NCBI GenBank assembly: GCA_003313425.1
Contig: NHZP01000022.1
Span: 124,001-188,000, forward strand
Direction of reading: 5' to 3'
DNA: 64,000 bases
Source: Pseudopyrenochaeta lycopersici
Lineage: Eukaryota > Ascomycota > Dothideomycetes > Pleosporales > Pseudopyrenochaetaceae
Position numbers and translations under genes: made by a program. Of the stretch, positions 1 to 11,054 are shown piece after piece. The number at the start of each line of letters is the position of its first letter. Position 1 is the first letter of the stretch. Below the pieces are notes generated by a model, which was not told where the DNA came from, did no database searches, and saw only the letters and a list, made by a program, of their open reading frames with translations.

Positions 1-228
1 TACTATACCACACCAGGCATTTTTCACATATGTGTCACGACACCAGACGTTGACGATGCTGTGAAACGAGTTATCGAAAAGGGTGGGAGTCAGGTTGGTG
101 AAACAGTGGAGGTTGGGAAGGAGTTGGATGGGAGCATCATCAAGGCGGCGTACGTGAAAGACCCTTGGGGAACAGTGGTGGAGGTTCTGAGTTGCAGCTT
201 TGAAAGATTGATGGCGAACAGGGAGTGA
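1..228 (+). CDS. VOC/glyoxalase-superfamily protein, 3' fragment
   Basis: This is the C-terminal 75 residues of a gene that begins before the window; the frame is open from base 1 and stops with TGA at 226-228. The visible part reads as the last beta-alpha-beta-beta-beta unit of a vicinal oxygen chelate fold: a stretch beginning FHICVTTPDVDDAV, then a helix with VIEKGG, and a final strand YVKDPWGTVVEVLS, which has the DPxGxxxE pattern that carries the last metal ligand (Glu) in glyoxalase/bleomycin-resistance proteins. The substrate cannot be told from this fragment. Its 3' end lies tail to tail with the dehydrogenase gene at 385, leaving about 156 bases between the two stop codons. Confidence 0.75.
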   Translation, partial: YYTTPGIFHICVTTPDVDDAVKRVIEKGGSQVGETVEVGKELDGSIIKAAYVKDPWGTVVEVLSCSFERLMANRE

Positions 229-384
229 GGCTGTCATCTTAATGATACCCATGAACATAGACTTTTCCTTTTCATGTACTTCATATTCAGTCGAAAACAT
301 CAAAAAGAGGGATCCCACGTACTCAAATCTCATCTTGCATAAACGTGTTCAACTCCATCGCTATACTAAACGAAGCTATTGACA

Positions 385-1462
385 TCATAGCTTTGCATCT
401 ACAGGCTTGCCGCCTTGCTCGCCACTCTTCAGACACGCCTCGAGAATTTCTAAATCTCTCAACGCCTCCTCTGGACTCTGCGACTCATTCCTCTTCCCTT
501 CCTCTAGACTCTCCGCCCACGCCTTGATCTCCGGGGTCACCCCACTACCCTCATCCTTGAACTCCTTTTCTTCCGCCTCTTTACCTTTAGTCACCACGAC
601 CTTCCCCCGACTCACGTGCACGCTGCCCTTCTCACAGGCAACAAAGTACTCTGACCCGGAGTCCGTGGTGCCGAAAGAGATTGAAAAAGTGCCAGATGCG
701 CCGTTGGAGATCTTGATGGTCGAGTTGAGCGTGTCGACGGGCGGGAGGTGTTCCTGTAATTGCGCAGTAAATGCACTGACCGTTTTGATTGTCTCTCCGC
801 CTCCTTGGAGTAGCAACCTCGTCCCAGCAACGAAATGTACACCGCCGTCGAGCAAGAAGCCGCCTTGATACTCTGGTACTTTGCGCCACGCCGTCTCAAA
901 GTATTTACCGCCTGGCTTGACAAACGCGGCAACGCGAACACGGAAAGTGAGAATGCGGCCCAGGGAGGCAATTTGCTGGGAGGCATATATGAAGGAGTCA
1001 AGGAAGCGAAAGTTCTCCGCTACCGCGTAGGTTGCGCTGGTGTTGGACGGGTTCTGGGTCCATGAAACCAACTCTTGGGCCGTTGCAACGTCTTTGGCGA
1101 TTGGCTTCTCTGCAATCACATGCTTCCCAGCCGCCAACGCCTTCTTGATATACTCTGGCTGAGCGAGGATCGGCAACCTGTATAAAAGTCAGACCCGCGT
1201 TTGACTTTTGCTTGTGATACGAGACATACGCAATGACGACTCCTTTAATATCTTCTCTCTTTAGCAAATCATCAAACTTCTTTCCTTCTTGATCGTCGCT
1301 GTACAATTCGACGTCGGAAAGCTTCTCAGATAGTGTTTGCGCAGACTTGAGGGAACGCGAATATACTGCTTTCAATGAAAGAGATGGCGTGGCCTGGATA
1401 GCAGGAAGATGCTCTTCCTTGGCGAAGATGCCACTGCCAATGAGCGCAACGCCGATAGCCAT
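385..1462 (-). CDS. Gfo/Idh/MocA family NAD(P)-dependent oxidoreductase
   Basis: Two exons, 1230-1462 and 385-1177, with a 52-nt intron (GTATGT...ACAG), give 341 aa. Splicing joins VVIA to LPILAQPEYIKKAL, the usual run of this family, so the junction is well supported. The N-terminus has a Rossmann motif, GVALIGSGIFAKEEHLPAI (residues 3-21), and the mid part has EKPIAKD (about residue 105), whose Lys is the conserved catalytic residue. The C-terminal half holds the family's mixed beta-sheet domain with GGFLLDGGVHF. Fungal relatives are annotated as dimeric dihydrodiol or D-xylose dehydrogenase-like, but the substrate is not readable from sequence. No signal peptide is seen, so it is probably cytosolic. 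Confidence 0.85.
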
Positions 1463-3089
1463 AATATAGATAGGATGTGCTGGTATGAATGGGGTGAAAT
1501 CGAAGCTTCAAATTTGGAGCGACAGAGCCAGATTGAACTTTCAAAGTTCCAGTTGGACTATTGATATATGTTTTCCTGAGTGCCTCTAAACAAGCATCTA
1601 CGCCGCGGCTAAAGGAATGATTTCCTGCTCAAGAATGACATGCCCTCCAATGACGATGGCGACATATGGAAAGGCAGTCCGCTAGCGGGGTATATTTCGT
1701 GCCCCTCCATGCAAGTTGCGGTTGGAGGGCATCGGAAACCATTCCCCATGAGGCAAGTGTAACAGTTCTTCGCCGCGGACCACTTTTACACGGCGCTGAT
1801 CGGGTTTTGCTGATTAATGTCAATACGATGTGAGATAGGGAGTGGAATTTCATTCTAACACCTGTTTCAATTGTCAACGAGACGGGTCGTTTCTTCCGCG
1901 AGCTTGCAGCGCCAATTGGTTCGTCTTCTCTCCTTACCTACCCCTAGTCCTTAAGGTAGCAACCACTGTTCGCCTATCTGTTCTTTCAGGCAACTTATTC
2001 AGTCTGCTCATGTGCTCTATCAATGCTCGTTTGATGGCACAATGATCGCACAGAGTCGAACTCATTGCGCGCCTGCAACAGGCCTAGTGTTATCGACGGA
2101 ATTCAAAGTGCTACAAGCGGACTCTGCTTACTCCATTCTGACGCCTCGCGAAAACTGTAAACCTGTATTCGGGCCGGTATGGGATGTTGAGAAGCTTCTT
2201 GCGCCTTTTGTACACACTTCATTACCCAGATCTTGTGGATTGAAGCGTGCCAAGCCAATTTTGCGATATGCATTCACGACAACTACTTTCTCAATTCGGT
2301 TACAATTCTAAGTACCGACACTGAAAGCCTTTGAAGGCGCTTACGCAATCATGATGTTTGCATTGTGGAACATCTGAGGCACATGTCATGCGTTTCGCCT
2401 GGTTCTCACCTCTCGGTATATCACCCCACCTCCATTTGCCGATATAGGATTCTCCTCCACATACTCCCGATCAGTAACGTGCCTGCCACAAGATACTACT
2501 TTCGAAAAGATAATCGCGGATATCTCTGTCTAGATGATGCTTCTCTGTCCTTCCTGTGATACTTGCGAGGGCGTCAAACCTAAATCAATTCTAACGCTTG
2601 TTAACCCCATTGAGACGTTCATTTGAGGTCAAAAGTGCCTTGCGTCTTCCTTAGGCCACGCGGCTAAACAATACAATGATTTTCCTTTAGTTCATTTTGG
2701 ATAGAGTGAAACTCGAAATGTGTTGGAGATCAATTTGTCTTGGCGTTCGGCTCGTAGGTATCATGCTACGGCAATCAAACCTACGTCACATTTCATCGGT
2801 AGCCTAAAGCTCGAATGTTGCAGTGAATGGGACGCTTCATTGCTGTTTCGAGCAAGCTAGGACTACCTGGATGCTTCAGTAATCGTGCCTTTTAGTCTGA
2901 GGCGGACGTGATAAACGAAGAACGTCCTCTCAATACTGGCGAGCATATCGGGTCTGCACTTTCTTTTTGCAGCCTTTTGTTTGCGCTATTCTTTATAGAG
3001 TTTTTTAATTAAAGGTCTGCTGGCAGTCCTAGTTCTCTTCCTACGTTCACATTTCGTTTTCATTTGCCGAGTTTTCTACGGGTACTAAG
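1463..3089. other. Intergenic, 1.6 kb, no gene seen
   Basis: This holds the upstream regions of two divergent genes, the dehydrogenase on the minus strand and the MFS transporter on the plus strand. Open frames here (for example 2012-2311 plus) are short and match nothing I know. A TTTATAGA stretch near 2992-2999, about 90 bases before the MFS start, could act as a TATA element. Confidence 0.5.
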
Positions 3090-4911
3090 ATGGGTTTCGG
3101 CGTACTAGAGGACAGCCACATGGCTGCGCCACCCGGCACCGCTACTATCAACACCGAAGTTACCAGTAAGACCTTTAAGAAGCGAGAGATGAGATGTGTT
3201 CGTTGACAATTTCCCTAACAGAAGATCCCACGATTGACATGGATTCACTCAAGAGGGATGGAGATATCATCTTGCAACCACAGCCATCGGACAATCCCAA
3301 CGATCCTCTCAACTGGTCTCGACACTCTATTGAAATCCCACCCTAATAAATTTTCTAACGGTCTATTAGGTCACCTGCCTGGAAAGAAACCATCATGATC
3401 ATCCTGGCTTTTAGCTCTGGCGTCACAACGGCGTAAGTCGCTTCTCACGATATGAGTGGTGCATGTCTGACCCCTATTAGTCTTGGGCCTATGGTTACAC
3501 CTGGTTTGCCTCTTATTGCTGCCAAGTACAAAGTTAGCATAGACCTAGTCGCAAGCCTCGTTATCGGGTTCCTCGCCTTCTGGATCGGCTTCACGACATT
3601 CTTCACCGCAGCAGGTGCCAATATCTGGGGCAAGCGCCCATTCTTCGTTATCTCTACTATCGTACTGCTGGCCACGAATATTTGGGGTTATTTTACTACG
3701 GTATGAGAGCAAATAATCTATCTGCCTGGGCTGAACTAACACAGAGCAGTCTTTTGTCTCACTCGCAGTCATGAGAGTGGTTCAGGGTATGGCGTCTGCT
3801 CCTCTCGAGACCCTCGTCACATCCACAGTGTCAGACATGTTTTTTGTCCATCAGCGTGGCACGCGCATCAGCATCTGGGGTTGCATGCTCGCAAGCGGTG
3901 TACTTCTCGGACAGACAATTGCCGGCGCCATTATCGAGAACATTTCCTTCGAAGCAACGTTCGGTATCTCCGCACTCATATTCATCCCCATACTCCTTGG
4001 AATGTTTTTCTTTGTACCAGAGACATCATATTACGGCGCGCGACCAACTGGCAAGAAGCTGGCGCCTGACGAAAAGGATTTGTCTTTCCTTGAAGATGAC
4101 GAGCCGAAGGAAACTCGTAGCCAGCAACTTCGTATCTTTCGAGGTCGCCTATCACAAGATTCTTTCTGGAAGAACGCCTGGAAGCCTGTTCCGCTCATCG
4201 CTTACCCGGCGGTGCTTTTCTCCACTATCGTGTATGGCTCATATTTCACATGGCTACTTACAATCTCTGTCCTCTCTGTCAGTATTTTTTCTGCTCCTCC
4301 GTATAAGCTGAGCCCGGCACAAATCGGCCTTACGAACCTACCGCTTCTTGCTGTATCTCTCATCGGCTCGCCACTCTCTGGCTGGGCCGCAGATGCTATT
4401 GCAAAGTTCATGGCACGAAGGAACAAAGGTGTTTTTGAACCCGAATTTCGCCTCACGCTTATGATTCCGGCAACTATATGCGCGACGGTTGGATTTCTTG
4501 GCTTCGGAATGAGCGTACATGGTGAATACCCAATTGCTTATCCATTGGCGTTTATGAGCATCCACTCTTTGTCGGTACCTTTTGCATCAACTGCATCACT
4601 CACATACGTTATCGACTGTCATCCTCGCGATGCCAACCAGGCGTTTGTTACGATCAACTTTACGAAAGCCGTCTTTACATTCATTGCTACGACATACGCC
4701 AATGGCATCCTGGTCAAGATGGGGCCTCTTAAAGTTTTTGACGGCATTACGTTGATTAACTTGGGTATTTGCTCGTTGACCATCCCAGCCTACATGTTCG
4801 GGAAGAGGTTTAGAAGTTTTGTAAGTTTGATAGAGATTGCAAAAAGAAGCCTTGGATTGACAATGGAACCAGGTTGCTCGGAGTTCTTTCGGCCAGAAGC
4901 TTTCTGCTTAG
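3090..4911 (+). CDS. MFS transporter, DHA1 drug/caffeine-resistance type
   Basis: Six exons: 3090-3165, 3222-3315, 3370-3432, 3481-3700, 3750-4820 and 4873-4911; 520 aa. It should be a 12-helix plasma membrane proton antiporter of the FLR1/CAF5 group. The cytosolic start carries DPNDPLNWSPAWKE, the signature before helix 1 in fungal DHA1 carriers. GANIWGKRP is the loop 2-3 motif A equivalent, VMRVVQGMASAPLETLV is helix 4, and PETSYYG follows helix 6. The donor of intron 2 (GTCTCG at 3316) is weak, but without it the frame stops just after NWS. The last intron (4821-4872) puts the C-terminus at FRSFVARSSFGQKLSA, as in relatives; the unspliced frame would run on to 5012. Substrate unknown; export of toxic compounds is the family role. 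Confidence 0.88.
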
Positions 4912-5860
4912 GAAACCTGATGTTTTCGGGGTCAAAGAGCTGCGCTCTCACCCTTCGAGCAAATGCTACAAAAGCCCCACAGTTGAGCGCACCGGCTTTT
5001 CTCCAGCATTGATTACACCATCTCCATCGCTCTCAAACACATGTATCACTAGTAAAGGCTGTAAAGGCCCTTCCATATTCACACAGTCATATGAGGTCAC
5101 TGCCGGGTTTCAGTTACCTTCTACTGCGATCGCCTTTGAATGCGACAGCCGACTGCTTATAGTACACATTGGCAAACTTCCAGGATTTACAATACTACCA
5201 TTTTATTTCTTCTTCTCTTCTGAGACTTTTAACCGGCATTGTATTGACTGGTGCTGAATTTTGCGGTTGATGGTGCCGTCTCACTAATGCTGTCGATTAT
5301 GCATCAAAACAAATTGCATGATACTCCCGAAGTCTGAGACGCGCACCGACCTTTGAACGTTTCCGGCAGTTCTAAAGCATACGTACACTGCAGCGTGCTG
5401 GCATTGTTTTAAAGTCACTAACATGATATTCTAGCACAAAGTCATCATGTGGTATAAAAGTATTTGACTTTGTGTCGTCTCCGCCTCTCCTTGGTATGCA
5501 TTATTGAAAATCTTGAAGTCTGCAGAGCTATTCCAGGCCTGCTGGTTTCAATCGATGAAAGCCTTGTTGTCAGCCGGAATGCAGCCCTCGTGACTAAAAC
5601 TATCCCGATCTCCAGACTAAGAGGGTTCAAACCAAAATGTCTCCATGCACGCATTTCTTTCCGCGCCAACAAAGAAGACATTAAGGACATATGACCACAG
5701 GAACTCATCTTGTGATCGAAAAGTTGATAACAGGGGAAATTTTGAATAAATTTATGAAGAAGACTAGGCCATCAATAATTGTCATACTGGATATACAAAT
5801 CTCAAGGGAAGATTATGGAGAGAAAGATTACACGAAAGAAGGTAGCAGACCTTGAGCAGC
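4912..5860. other. Intergenic, 0.95 kb, no gene seen
   Basis: Two genes converge here. Open frames on both strands are short and without recognisable domains. The only structure noted is a perfect 10-base inverted repeat, listed separately. Confidence 0.5.
5435..5474. repeat. Inverted repeat with a TATA-like loop
   Basis: The arms CACAAAGTCA (5435-5444) and TGACTTTGTG (5465-5474) are perfect reverse complements. They are separated by 20 bases that contain TATAAAAG at 5453-5460. No gene start follows on either strand, so a promoter role is not supported; it may be a chance palindrome or a small element relic. Confidence 0.4.
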
Positions 5861-7093
5861 TCAGCTAAATCCCCCTTCATCCTTGCCTTTAACGGCTCTC
5901 ACCTTCCGTCTTTGCTTCTCCCGTTCGCTCACATCGACATTAATATTAAAGTGTCTACCCCTAATCTCCTCATAAAACTTGCCCGCCGTGACGCCTCTAA
6001 TAGGGTCATCCCATTCACCTGTGATATTGGTTACTAAGTCGTCTGAATTGATGATGACAGGTTCGTGAGCGCGAAGGACAAAAACAATAGAAAAACGATG
6101 GGTTTTCTCCTCCGCTGCAGGCGTAATCGGGTCGGCTGTTGTACAGGCTGCTGTAGAATCACTAGAAGCTATGATTTCCGGTTTGCGCAAGCCGTACGAA
6201 ACAACCCTATGACCTCCAGCAGGATATCGCCCATTAGAAAGGCGCTCGAGTTGACGTCCAACAAGCATGCTTGCGCCCTTCTGCCCAGATCTCCCGACTT
6301 CGCGTTCAATTTCGAACCACGTTTGTCCATCCCAAACTTCCAGCCCAGGAACATTGCCCACCACAACACTGAGAAGTCCTAGATCGGCATGCGCTTCGGC
6401 AACAACCTTGGCCTCCCAGCCCTCATAGCGGAAAAGCCGGAGCATAGTAGCCGTTTTCAATTGGTCTGACGCCTGTAAGGTGGCACATGGACCAACAAAC
6501 TGTCTTAAACCTTCATTCTCACCTGCTGATAGGCCGAGAGACGTTGATATGCAGCCGAGAGTACTGGAGAGGTGAGCGCCCATAAGATCCCAATATCTTT
6601 TTGCCGGTCCCCTAAGAACCTCAGGGCAGTATTCCAATGTCCTCAGGGTAATAAACTCCTTTTCCCCGGGAATTTTCGACCAGCCTTCCTCGGAGCCGAG
6701 CTTGTGCTTCCAATTTTGCTTCTCTTCATCTGGTTGGCTGAAAAAGGCCTGGCTTGCAGCGAACAACGCTTCATAAGCGCTTTGGAGGGGATGGGGTCCT
6801 GGCTCTGGATGACCTAACACTGAGCTTGAATCCACAGAAGTTTGTATGTGAGGCGGAGATTGCGGAAATGTAATGGTTGTCCAGCCGAGACTTGATATTG
6901 ACTGCTGATGCTCTGAAACCACTAGAGGAAGCCGCGCTGGAGCCAGCGGTTGGCGTGTATCTTGTTGTATTTCTTGCTGAATGGGATATTCTGAAGGGTT
7001 GCCACTTCTACCCTTCTTTGACCGAAATCGCGAGATGATATTTGAAAGGGAAAAGGGTTGTTTCGCAGACTTCGGTGGTAGTAAAACAGCCAT
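5861..7093 (-). CDS. 2-oxoglutarate/Fe(II)-dependent dioxygenase, isopenicillin N synthase-like
   Basis: Single exon, 410 aa. The double-stranded beta-helix core shows the iron facial triad: His235 and Asp237 in EAHADLGLLSVV and His295 in GGHRVVSYG. RFS at 333-335 is the Arg-x-Ser that binds the 2-oxoglutarate carboxylate. The N-terminal half has the DIOX_N-like helix region (SAYEALFAASQAFFSQPDEEK). The first 60 residues are basic and Ser/Gln rich with no clear targeting signal. Substrate is unknown; fungal relatives act in small-molecule oxidation. An alternative is a catalytically diverged member, but all four key residues are present. The gene lies on the same strand as the IBA57 gene, with 301 bases between them. 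Confidence 0.82.
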   Translation of the reverse strand: MAVLLPPKSAKQPFSLSNIISRFRSKKGRSGNPSEYPIQQEIQQDTRQPLAPARLPLVVSEHQQSISSLGWTTITFPQSPPHIQTSVDSSSVLGHPEPGPHPLQSAYEALFAASQAFFSQPDEEKQNWKHKLGSEEGWSKIPGEKEFITLRTLEYCPEVLRGPAKRYWDLMGAHLSSTLGCISTSLGLSAGENEGLRQFVGPCATLQASDQLKTATMLRLFRYEGWEAKVVAEAHADLGLLSVVVGNVPGLEVWDGQTWFEIEREVGRSGQKGASMLVGRQLERLSNGRYPAGGHRVVSYGLRKPEIIASSDSTAACTTADPITPAAEEKTHRFSIVFVLRAHEPVIINSDDLVTNITGEWDDPIRGVTAGKFYEEIRGRHFNINVDVSEREKQRRKVRAVKGKDEGGFS

Positions 7094-7394
7094 GGTACTC
7101 TAAATACGCTTCCTATACGTGAAATATGGCGCTATTGTCAATAAATCGAGGTAGCGTGTGTCGAGCTTTCAAAACCTGGGGCTCAAATGATTGAAGATGA
7201 GCAGGTGGAGGTGTTTGCTGTGAAGCCATCACGATGAGCTAAGCCACAAATGCACAGCCCCGCCGGTGAACTAGCATGGCATTCTGCTCAAAACATTACG
7301 CAAAACGTGACACAGGGAATCAGTCGCTCTATTTTCGAGATCAAATGAGCTTATGGACACTCAGTAGTATTATCATCAGTATGGTACATGTGAA
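7094..7394. other. Intergenic, 301 bases, nothing recognised
   Basis: This spacer separates the dioxygenase start from the IBA57 stop, both on the minus strand. No motif was noted. Confidence 0.4.
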
Positions 7395-8663
7395 CTAAAT
7401 CCTCGTCCGGTTCTTGTCCCACATCTCTCGTTCCCGCAGAACAAACCAGTCATATAGAACTGGCTTGACTTTGACGATATCTCCATTATTTTCTATCCCA
7501 AATTCGCTTCCTGGTTTCCAACTCCCTCCCTCAGCACTAATCTTCATACTAGTCATCATCTCCAACCGACAGAGCGCAAGGCCTACATTGCCTACTCCTG
7601 CAATGAGCTTCCCTGCTGCGCGTCCTTTCTTGATGCTTCCATGTTCATCAAGATGCTTGATATCGGTGCCATGTTCAAGGCTGTCTGTTGATGTGGCAGA
7701 GTGAAGCTCTACAGGCAGAATGCGTTTTCTGACGACACCTGTATGTTTTGTACGTATAGTGAGCTCTTGGCCTACATAGCACCCCTTTTTGAAATCTATA
7801 CCGTTCGATAGGTCGATGTTGCATTCCATTGGCAGGGCACTCTCTCTGAGTATTTCGTGTGGTCCTTCGGGTATGCCGGATGCGTACCGCTGTAAGTGAT
7901 ACGCTTCTGGATCTACTTGCTCGACACCGTCCACAATCAAATCGCGGTCTCCTCGTACGAGATAACGCTGCATGTTCGGTGCTCTCGGGTCATCTAGTCC
8001 AGCAAGAACCGCATCGGTTCCTAAAGTCCTCCCTGCAAGACCCCAGGCTGCCCACACTTTCGTACCTTCTTCTCCTTCCCGGTCTACATGCATGATCTTG
8101 ATTTTACTCCTAAGCTTGTGCTTTTTCAGGTGCTTTTTAAGCGCCTCTACCTCTTCTTGGTCCACTTCAATATAGCACGCCCAATGTCCTTCCTGTGCGG
8201 CGAGCTCCGGCCACGTCCAGATGAAGACATCCCACAGCACTCTACCGCGCGCATCCAAGAATGCCGCGTAAAACGATGACTGGATGCTCGGATCGACATT
8301 GTTTGTTATGAGGCCCTGCAGGAACTTGGCGGCATCGGGACCAGAGAGGGAGATGAGGTGGCGGTGCGGGAGAGGAGCTATGCCCTGGTCCAGTGGCGTC
8401 GGTGTGAAACTCGCAGTCGAGTATGGATGTTGACGTCTGAGGCGCCCGATATGATGTGTGCTGGGCGTTTGAAGTTTAGCACGTTGCCTTGAATGCTGGT
8501 GTGAGGTAGGGTGGGTGACGGAGCTCTGCTTTGGCAATGACACAGTGCTGAACCTCCGAGTTGTGTCGAATAGTGCGCATTGTCGAGGACGAAGGCTGGC
8601 TTGGCAGGCATTACATATGTATGTACCACCCCGAAGTAGCGTAGACTGTGACAGAGAAGTCAT
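7395..8663 (-). CDS. IBA57: IBA57/CAF17 mitochondrial Fe-S cluster assembly protein
   Basis: Single exon, 422 aa. It acts with ISA1/ISA2 in the mitochondrial matrix in making [4Fe-4S] clusters for aconitase-type and radical SAM enzymes. The folate-binding GcvT-like fold begins near LISLSGPDAAKFLQGLITNNV, and the family signature K-G-C-Y-V-G-Q-E lies in DFKKGCYVGQELTIRTKHTG. The N-terminal 80 residues are rich in Arg, Ser and Thr with few acids, fitting a mitochondrial presequence. I start at the ATG 8661-8663 (MTSLSQST); the frame stays open 73 codons further up, but that part is not presequence-like and would lie in the 5' leader. Identity is secure; only the start could move. Confidence 0.9.
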   Translation of the reverse strand: MTSLSQSTLLRGGTYICNACQASLRPRQCALFDTTRRFSTVSLPKQSSVTHPTSHQHSRQRAKLQTPSTHHIGRLRRQHPYSTASFTPTPLDQGIAPLPHRHLISLSGPDAAKFLQGLITNNVDPSIQSSFYAAFLDARGRVLWDVFIWTWPELAAQEGHWACYIEVDQEEVEALKKHLKKHKLRSKIKIMHVDREGEEGTKVWAAWGLAGRTLGTDAVLAGLDDPRAPNMQRYLVRGDRDLIVDGVEQVDPEAYHLQRYASGIPEGPHEILRESALPMECNIDLSNGIDFKKGCYVGQELTIRTKHTGVVRKRILPVELHSATSTDSLEHGTDIKHLDEHGSIKKGRAAGKLIAGVGNVGLALCRLEMMTSMKISAEGGSWKPGSEFGIENNGDIVKVKPVLYDWFVLREREMWDKNRTRI

Positions 8664-8959
8664 GTTGCTAGGTGCTGGACGTGAAGTCTCACATCGCGGC
8701 AGTTTGAGCTCTCTCGGCTTTTGCGGAGTTAAATTTAAGTGGAAGTATGACACAGCAACACCACCAAAGGGATCATTTCGTGGGTACAGATGGATCAAAG
8801 GAACGTAGAAAACAGAACGCCATATATGCATAGTCCATACGTGATACGAGGCGCATCTCTGGTCGTACATTACACATATCAATACCCGCTCAACGCCAAT
8901 GCTCAGTTTGAGTCTCTAGAAGCACCGTCTCCACTACTTTTATCCCGATAAACTAAATT

Positions 8960-10726
8960 TTACGTGTCCTTTCGTCCCGTTAATCTCGAGTGCTCATTAT
9001 CCCCCTCTCTTGGGCTCGCCGGCTCAAGCTCGTCGTCACTCCACTTATCGTCCTCGCCCACGGCAAATATGGTGTCGCCATCGAGACTTTCCCTAGGAGG
9101 CACGATAGGCTTTTGAGGTTGTGGTGCGGGCAATGGCGAAGCATCGCGTGCATTATTATTGCGCGATCTCGGTACTGGGTCGTATGAAGGTGTCTGGCCG
9201 TCTGGGCCATCCTCTTCGTCGAGCGAATCGCGCAGTGAAGCGATCTCAAAGCCCTCGTCATCTTGCGCGATCTGTACACATATGAGTAAATAAGCAGCAA
9301 ATGTGGAGTTCTGATTACACACCTCGTCGCTCATGGCGAATCTCCTGTTATTCGCTGTTGGCCGCCACATGTATGCAACAAAACAGACATCTGCCAAATA
9401 CACCAGGTTTAGCCAGCCGTCCAGCACAAACCACCTGGTTTGCCAATGGGTTGGCGCGAAATCTGGCGTAGAGGCTCCGGCGAATGTGAAGCTATTGATA
9501 AAGAAGAACCCGAAGATAACAATAATACTTGTCAGGATACACCACCACAACTTCTTGTACATGGAAGCCTTGACGTGCTGCTTGCGCTCCATGAGATCCT
9601 TCATTGTAAGGTTTAATGAGTTCAGCGTCCAGATGTAAAAGGCTGTTAGCGTAGCGGATAGAGGCAGGATAACCAGTAGTACTAGGGGTCCAGCGTCATC
9701 TGGGCGTACGGTGAGCGAGGCGATGGCGTATATAACACCAAAGACAAAGTGTGCGACAGCGAGCCATCGAACAATGGTCATGGTCTTGCCAAGCGAAGGC
9801 TTAACCACGCCGTATCCCATGCACACAATCAGGAGCAGGAAGAAGGAGAATGAGTTGCGGAAGGCATTCAGAACAGCGACGACAATCATGAGTGCCTTAG
9901 CTCCTACGTTATTGCCATGGCGATTCTGGTAGTCGTAAAAGCCCCAAGTCATCAGCATTTCCACCACCAAGAAGACGAGAATAGCTGTGATGTAATTTTG
10001 GACCGCCAGGATGTCATGCCGGTTCTGGAAGTAGAGGAAGCCCCAGAAGCTCAAGACAACAAAGTATACAATGGTGATGCCGCCATAGAAGGGCAGCTTG
10101 GCAATTTGCGCTGCCGGGAGCTCGCCGTATGCGTTGCGGAAGGTGACGATAGCCTCGTACTCGAGATTGTTCTGAAGAGGCAGAGTAGCTACGCAGTAGT
10201 ATCCCGTCTTAATTGACACCTTCTTCTCCCCGCTTGCGACTGGGTAGTTGATAGGTTTGGGGTCGGTCAAGTGGATTGCAGCAGTGCGGATGTGGTTCTT
10301 GGAATCGGCATCGGCGTTGTCTGTCAGAATCCACTCGCCTTTATGCGTGGCATTACAGAGCTGCGCATCTATGGACTCGTTGTCGCACATGTATTGCCTC
10401 TACGCACTTGTCAGTCTGTCTGGGCTTTGGGATGCGACATGTCCACCAACCTCGTTGACGCCCACATCGTCGGGTTTCCCCAAAAGCAGCGTATCTTTCC
10501 ACTCCCAGATGACGACGCCGACAGTAGGATCTTCCACGTCCTTGTTCCTGTCGCCATTCTTGAGGAACTTGACTAATATGAAGGGCTCCACCTTGCCGCC
10601 CCATGACTTCTTGCTGTACATGCCCGAGCATTTCTGGCCTTCTTTATTGTTGAGAGTGATGTCGATGGCTGCTACTGCCGTTATGCTCGACAGCAGCAGC
10701 AGAGTAACGGCGCGCCATGGCTTCAT
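8960..10726 (-). CDS. PTM1-like GOST-family seven-transmembrane protein
   Basis: Three exons, 10451-10726, 9323-10399 and 8960-9271; 554 aa. It begins with a signal peptide (MKPWRAVTLLLLSSITAVAA) and a Cys-containing lumenal beta-rich domain (two cysteines near VGVNERQYMCDNESIDAQLC). Seven hydrophobic helices follow, starting at FYGGITIVYFVVLSFWGFLY, then a Ser/Asp/Pro-rich cytosolic tail with acidic patches. This is the layout of yeast PTM1 and the lung 7TM/GOST family in the Golgi and endosomes, where a trafficking role is proposed. The second intron (9272-9322) is exactly 51 nt without an in-frame stop; family alignment through FAMSDEIAQDDEGFEI shows it is removed. The first intron, 10400-10450, has a GTTGGT donor. 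The gene is divergent from NCS2. Confidence 0.87.
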
Positions 10727-11054
10727 GCTTCCACAAGGCTTGAGGCCAGCTGGCGGAGCAGGCGGCTTATCAGATGCGCGGCTTCAGCGACGAGGTGCGG
10801 TTGCGCGTGGGTAAGATGTGAGTGCGTCTTCTTCACGGCTCCGTGGAGGATGGGTCATGGGTAACGGGTCCAGGCTACAGTCGAGTGTAAATGTCTGGCC
10901 TGCGCGTCGTTACCTCAGTGAAGCCGCCTTGCCGGGGAGCTGCTGCTAGCGCGCTTTCTAAATGTGGCGCATGCTAACGAGAACGGCAAGCACGACCGAT
11001 ACGTCAGCCCTGCGAAAACTCACCACCAAAATACCACCAGACCCATCCCACAGC
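10727..11054. promoter_or_regulatory. Divergent promoter region, PTM1-like / NCS2
   Basis: These 328 bases separate two start codons that point away from each other, so both core promoters must lie here or in the leaders. No TATA box is obvious, and the sequence is relatively GC rich. Confidence 0.5.

Noticed and set aside
4812..5012. Longer C-terminus of the DHA1 transporter by reading through to 5012
   Set aside because: The extra residues are not membrane-protein-like, while splicing at 4821-4872 gives the usual short FRSFVAR tail.
5464..5708. Small overlapping frames near the TATAAAAG element
   Set aside because: No ATG start on the plus strand, no domain, and the minus frame lacks conservation signs.
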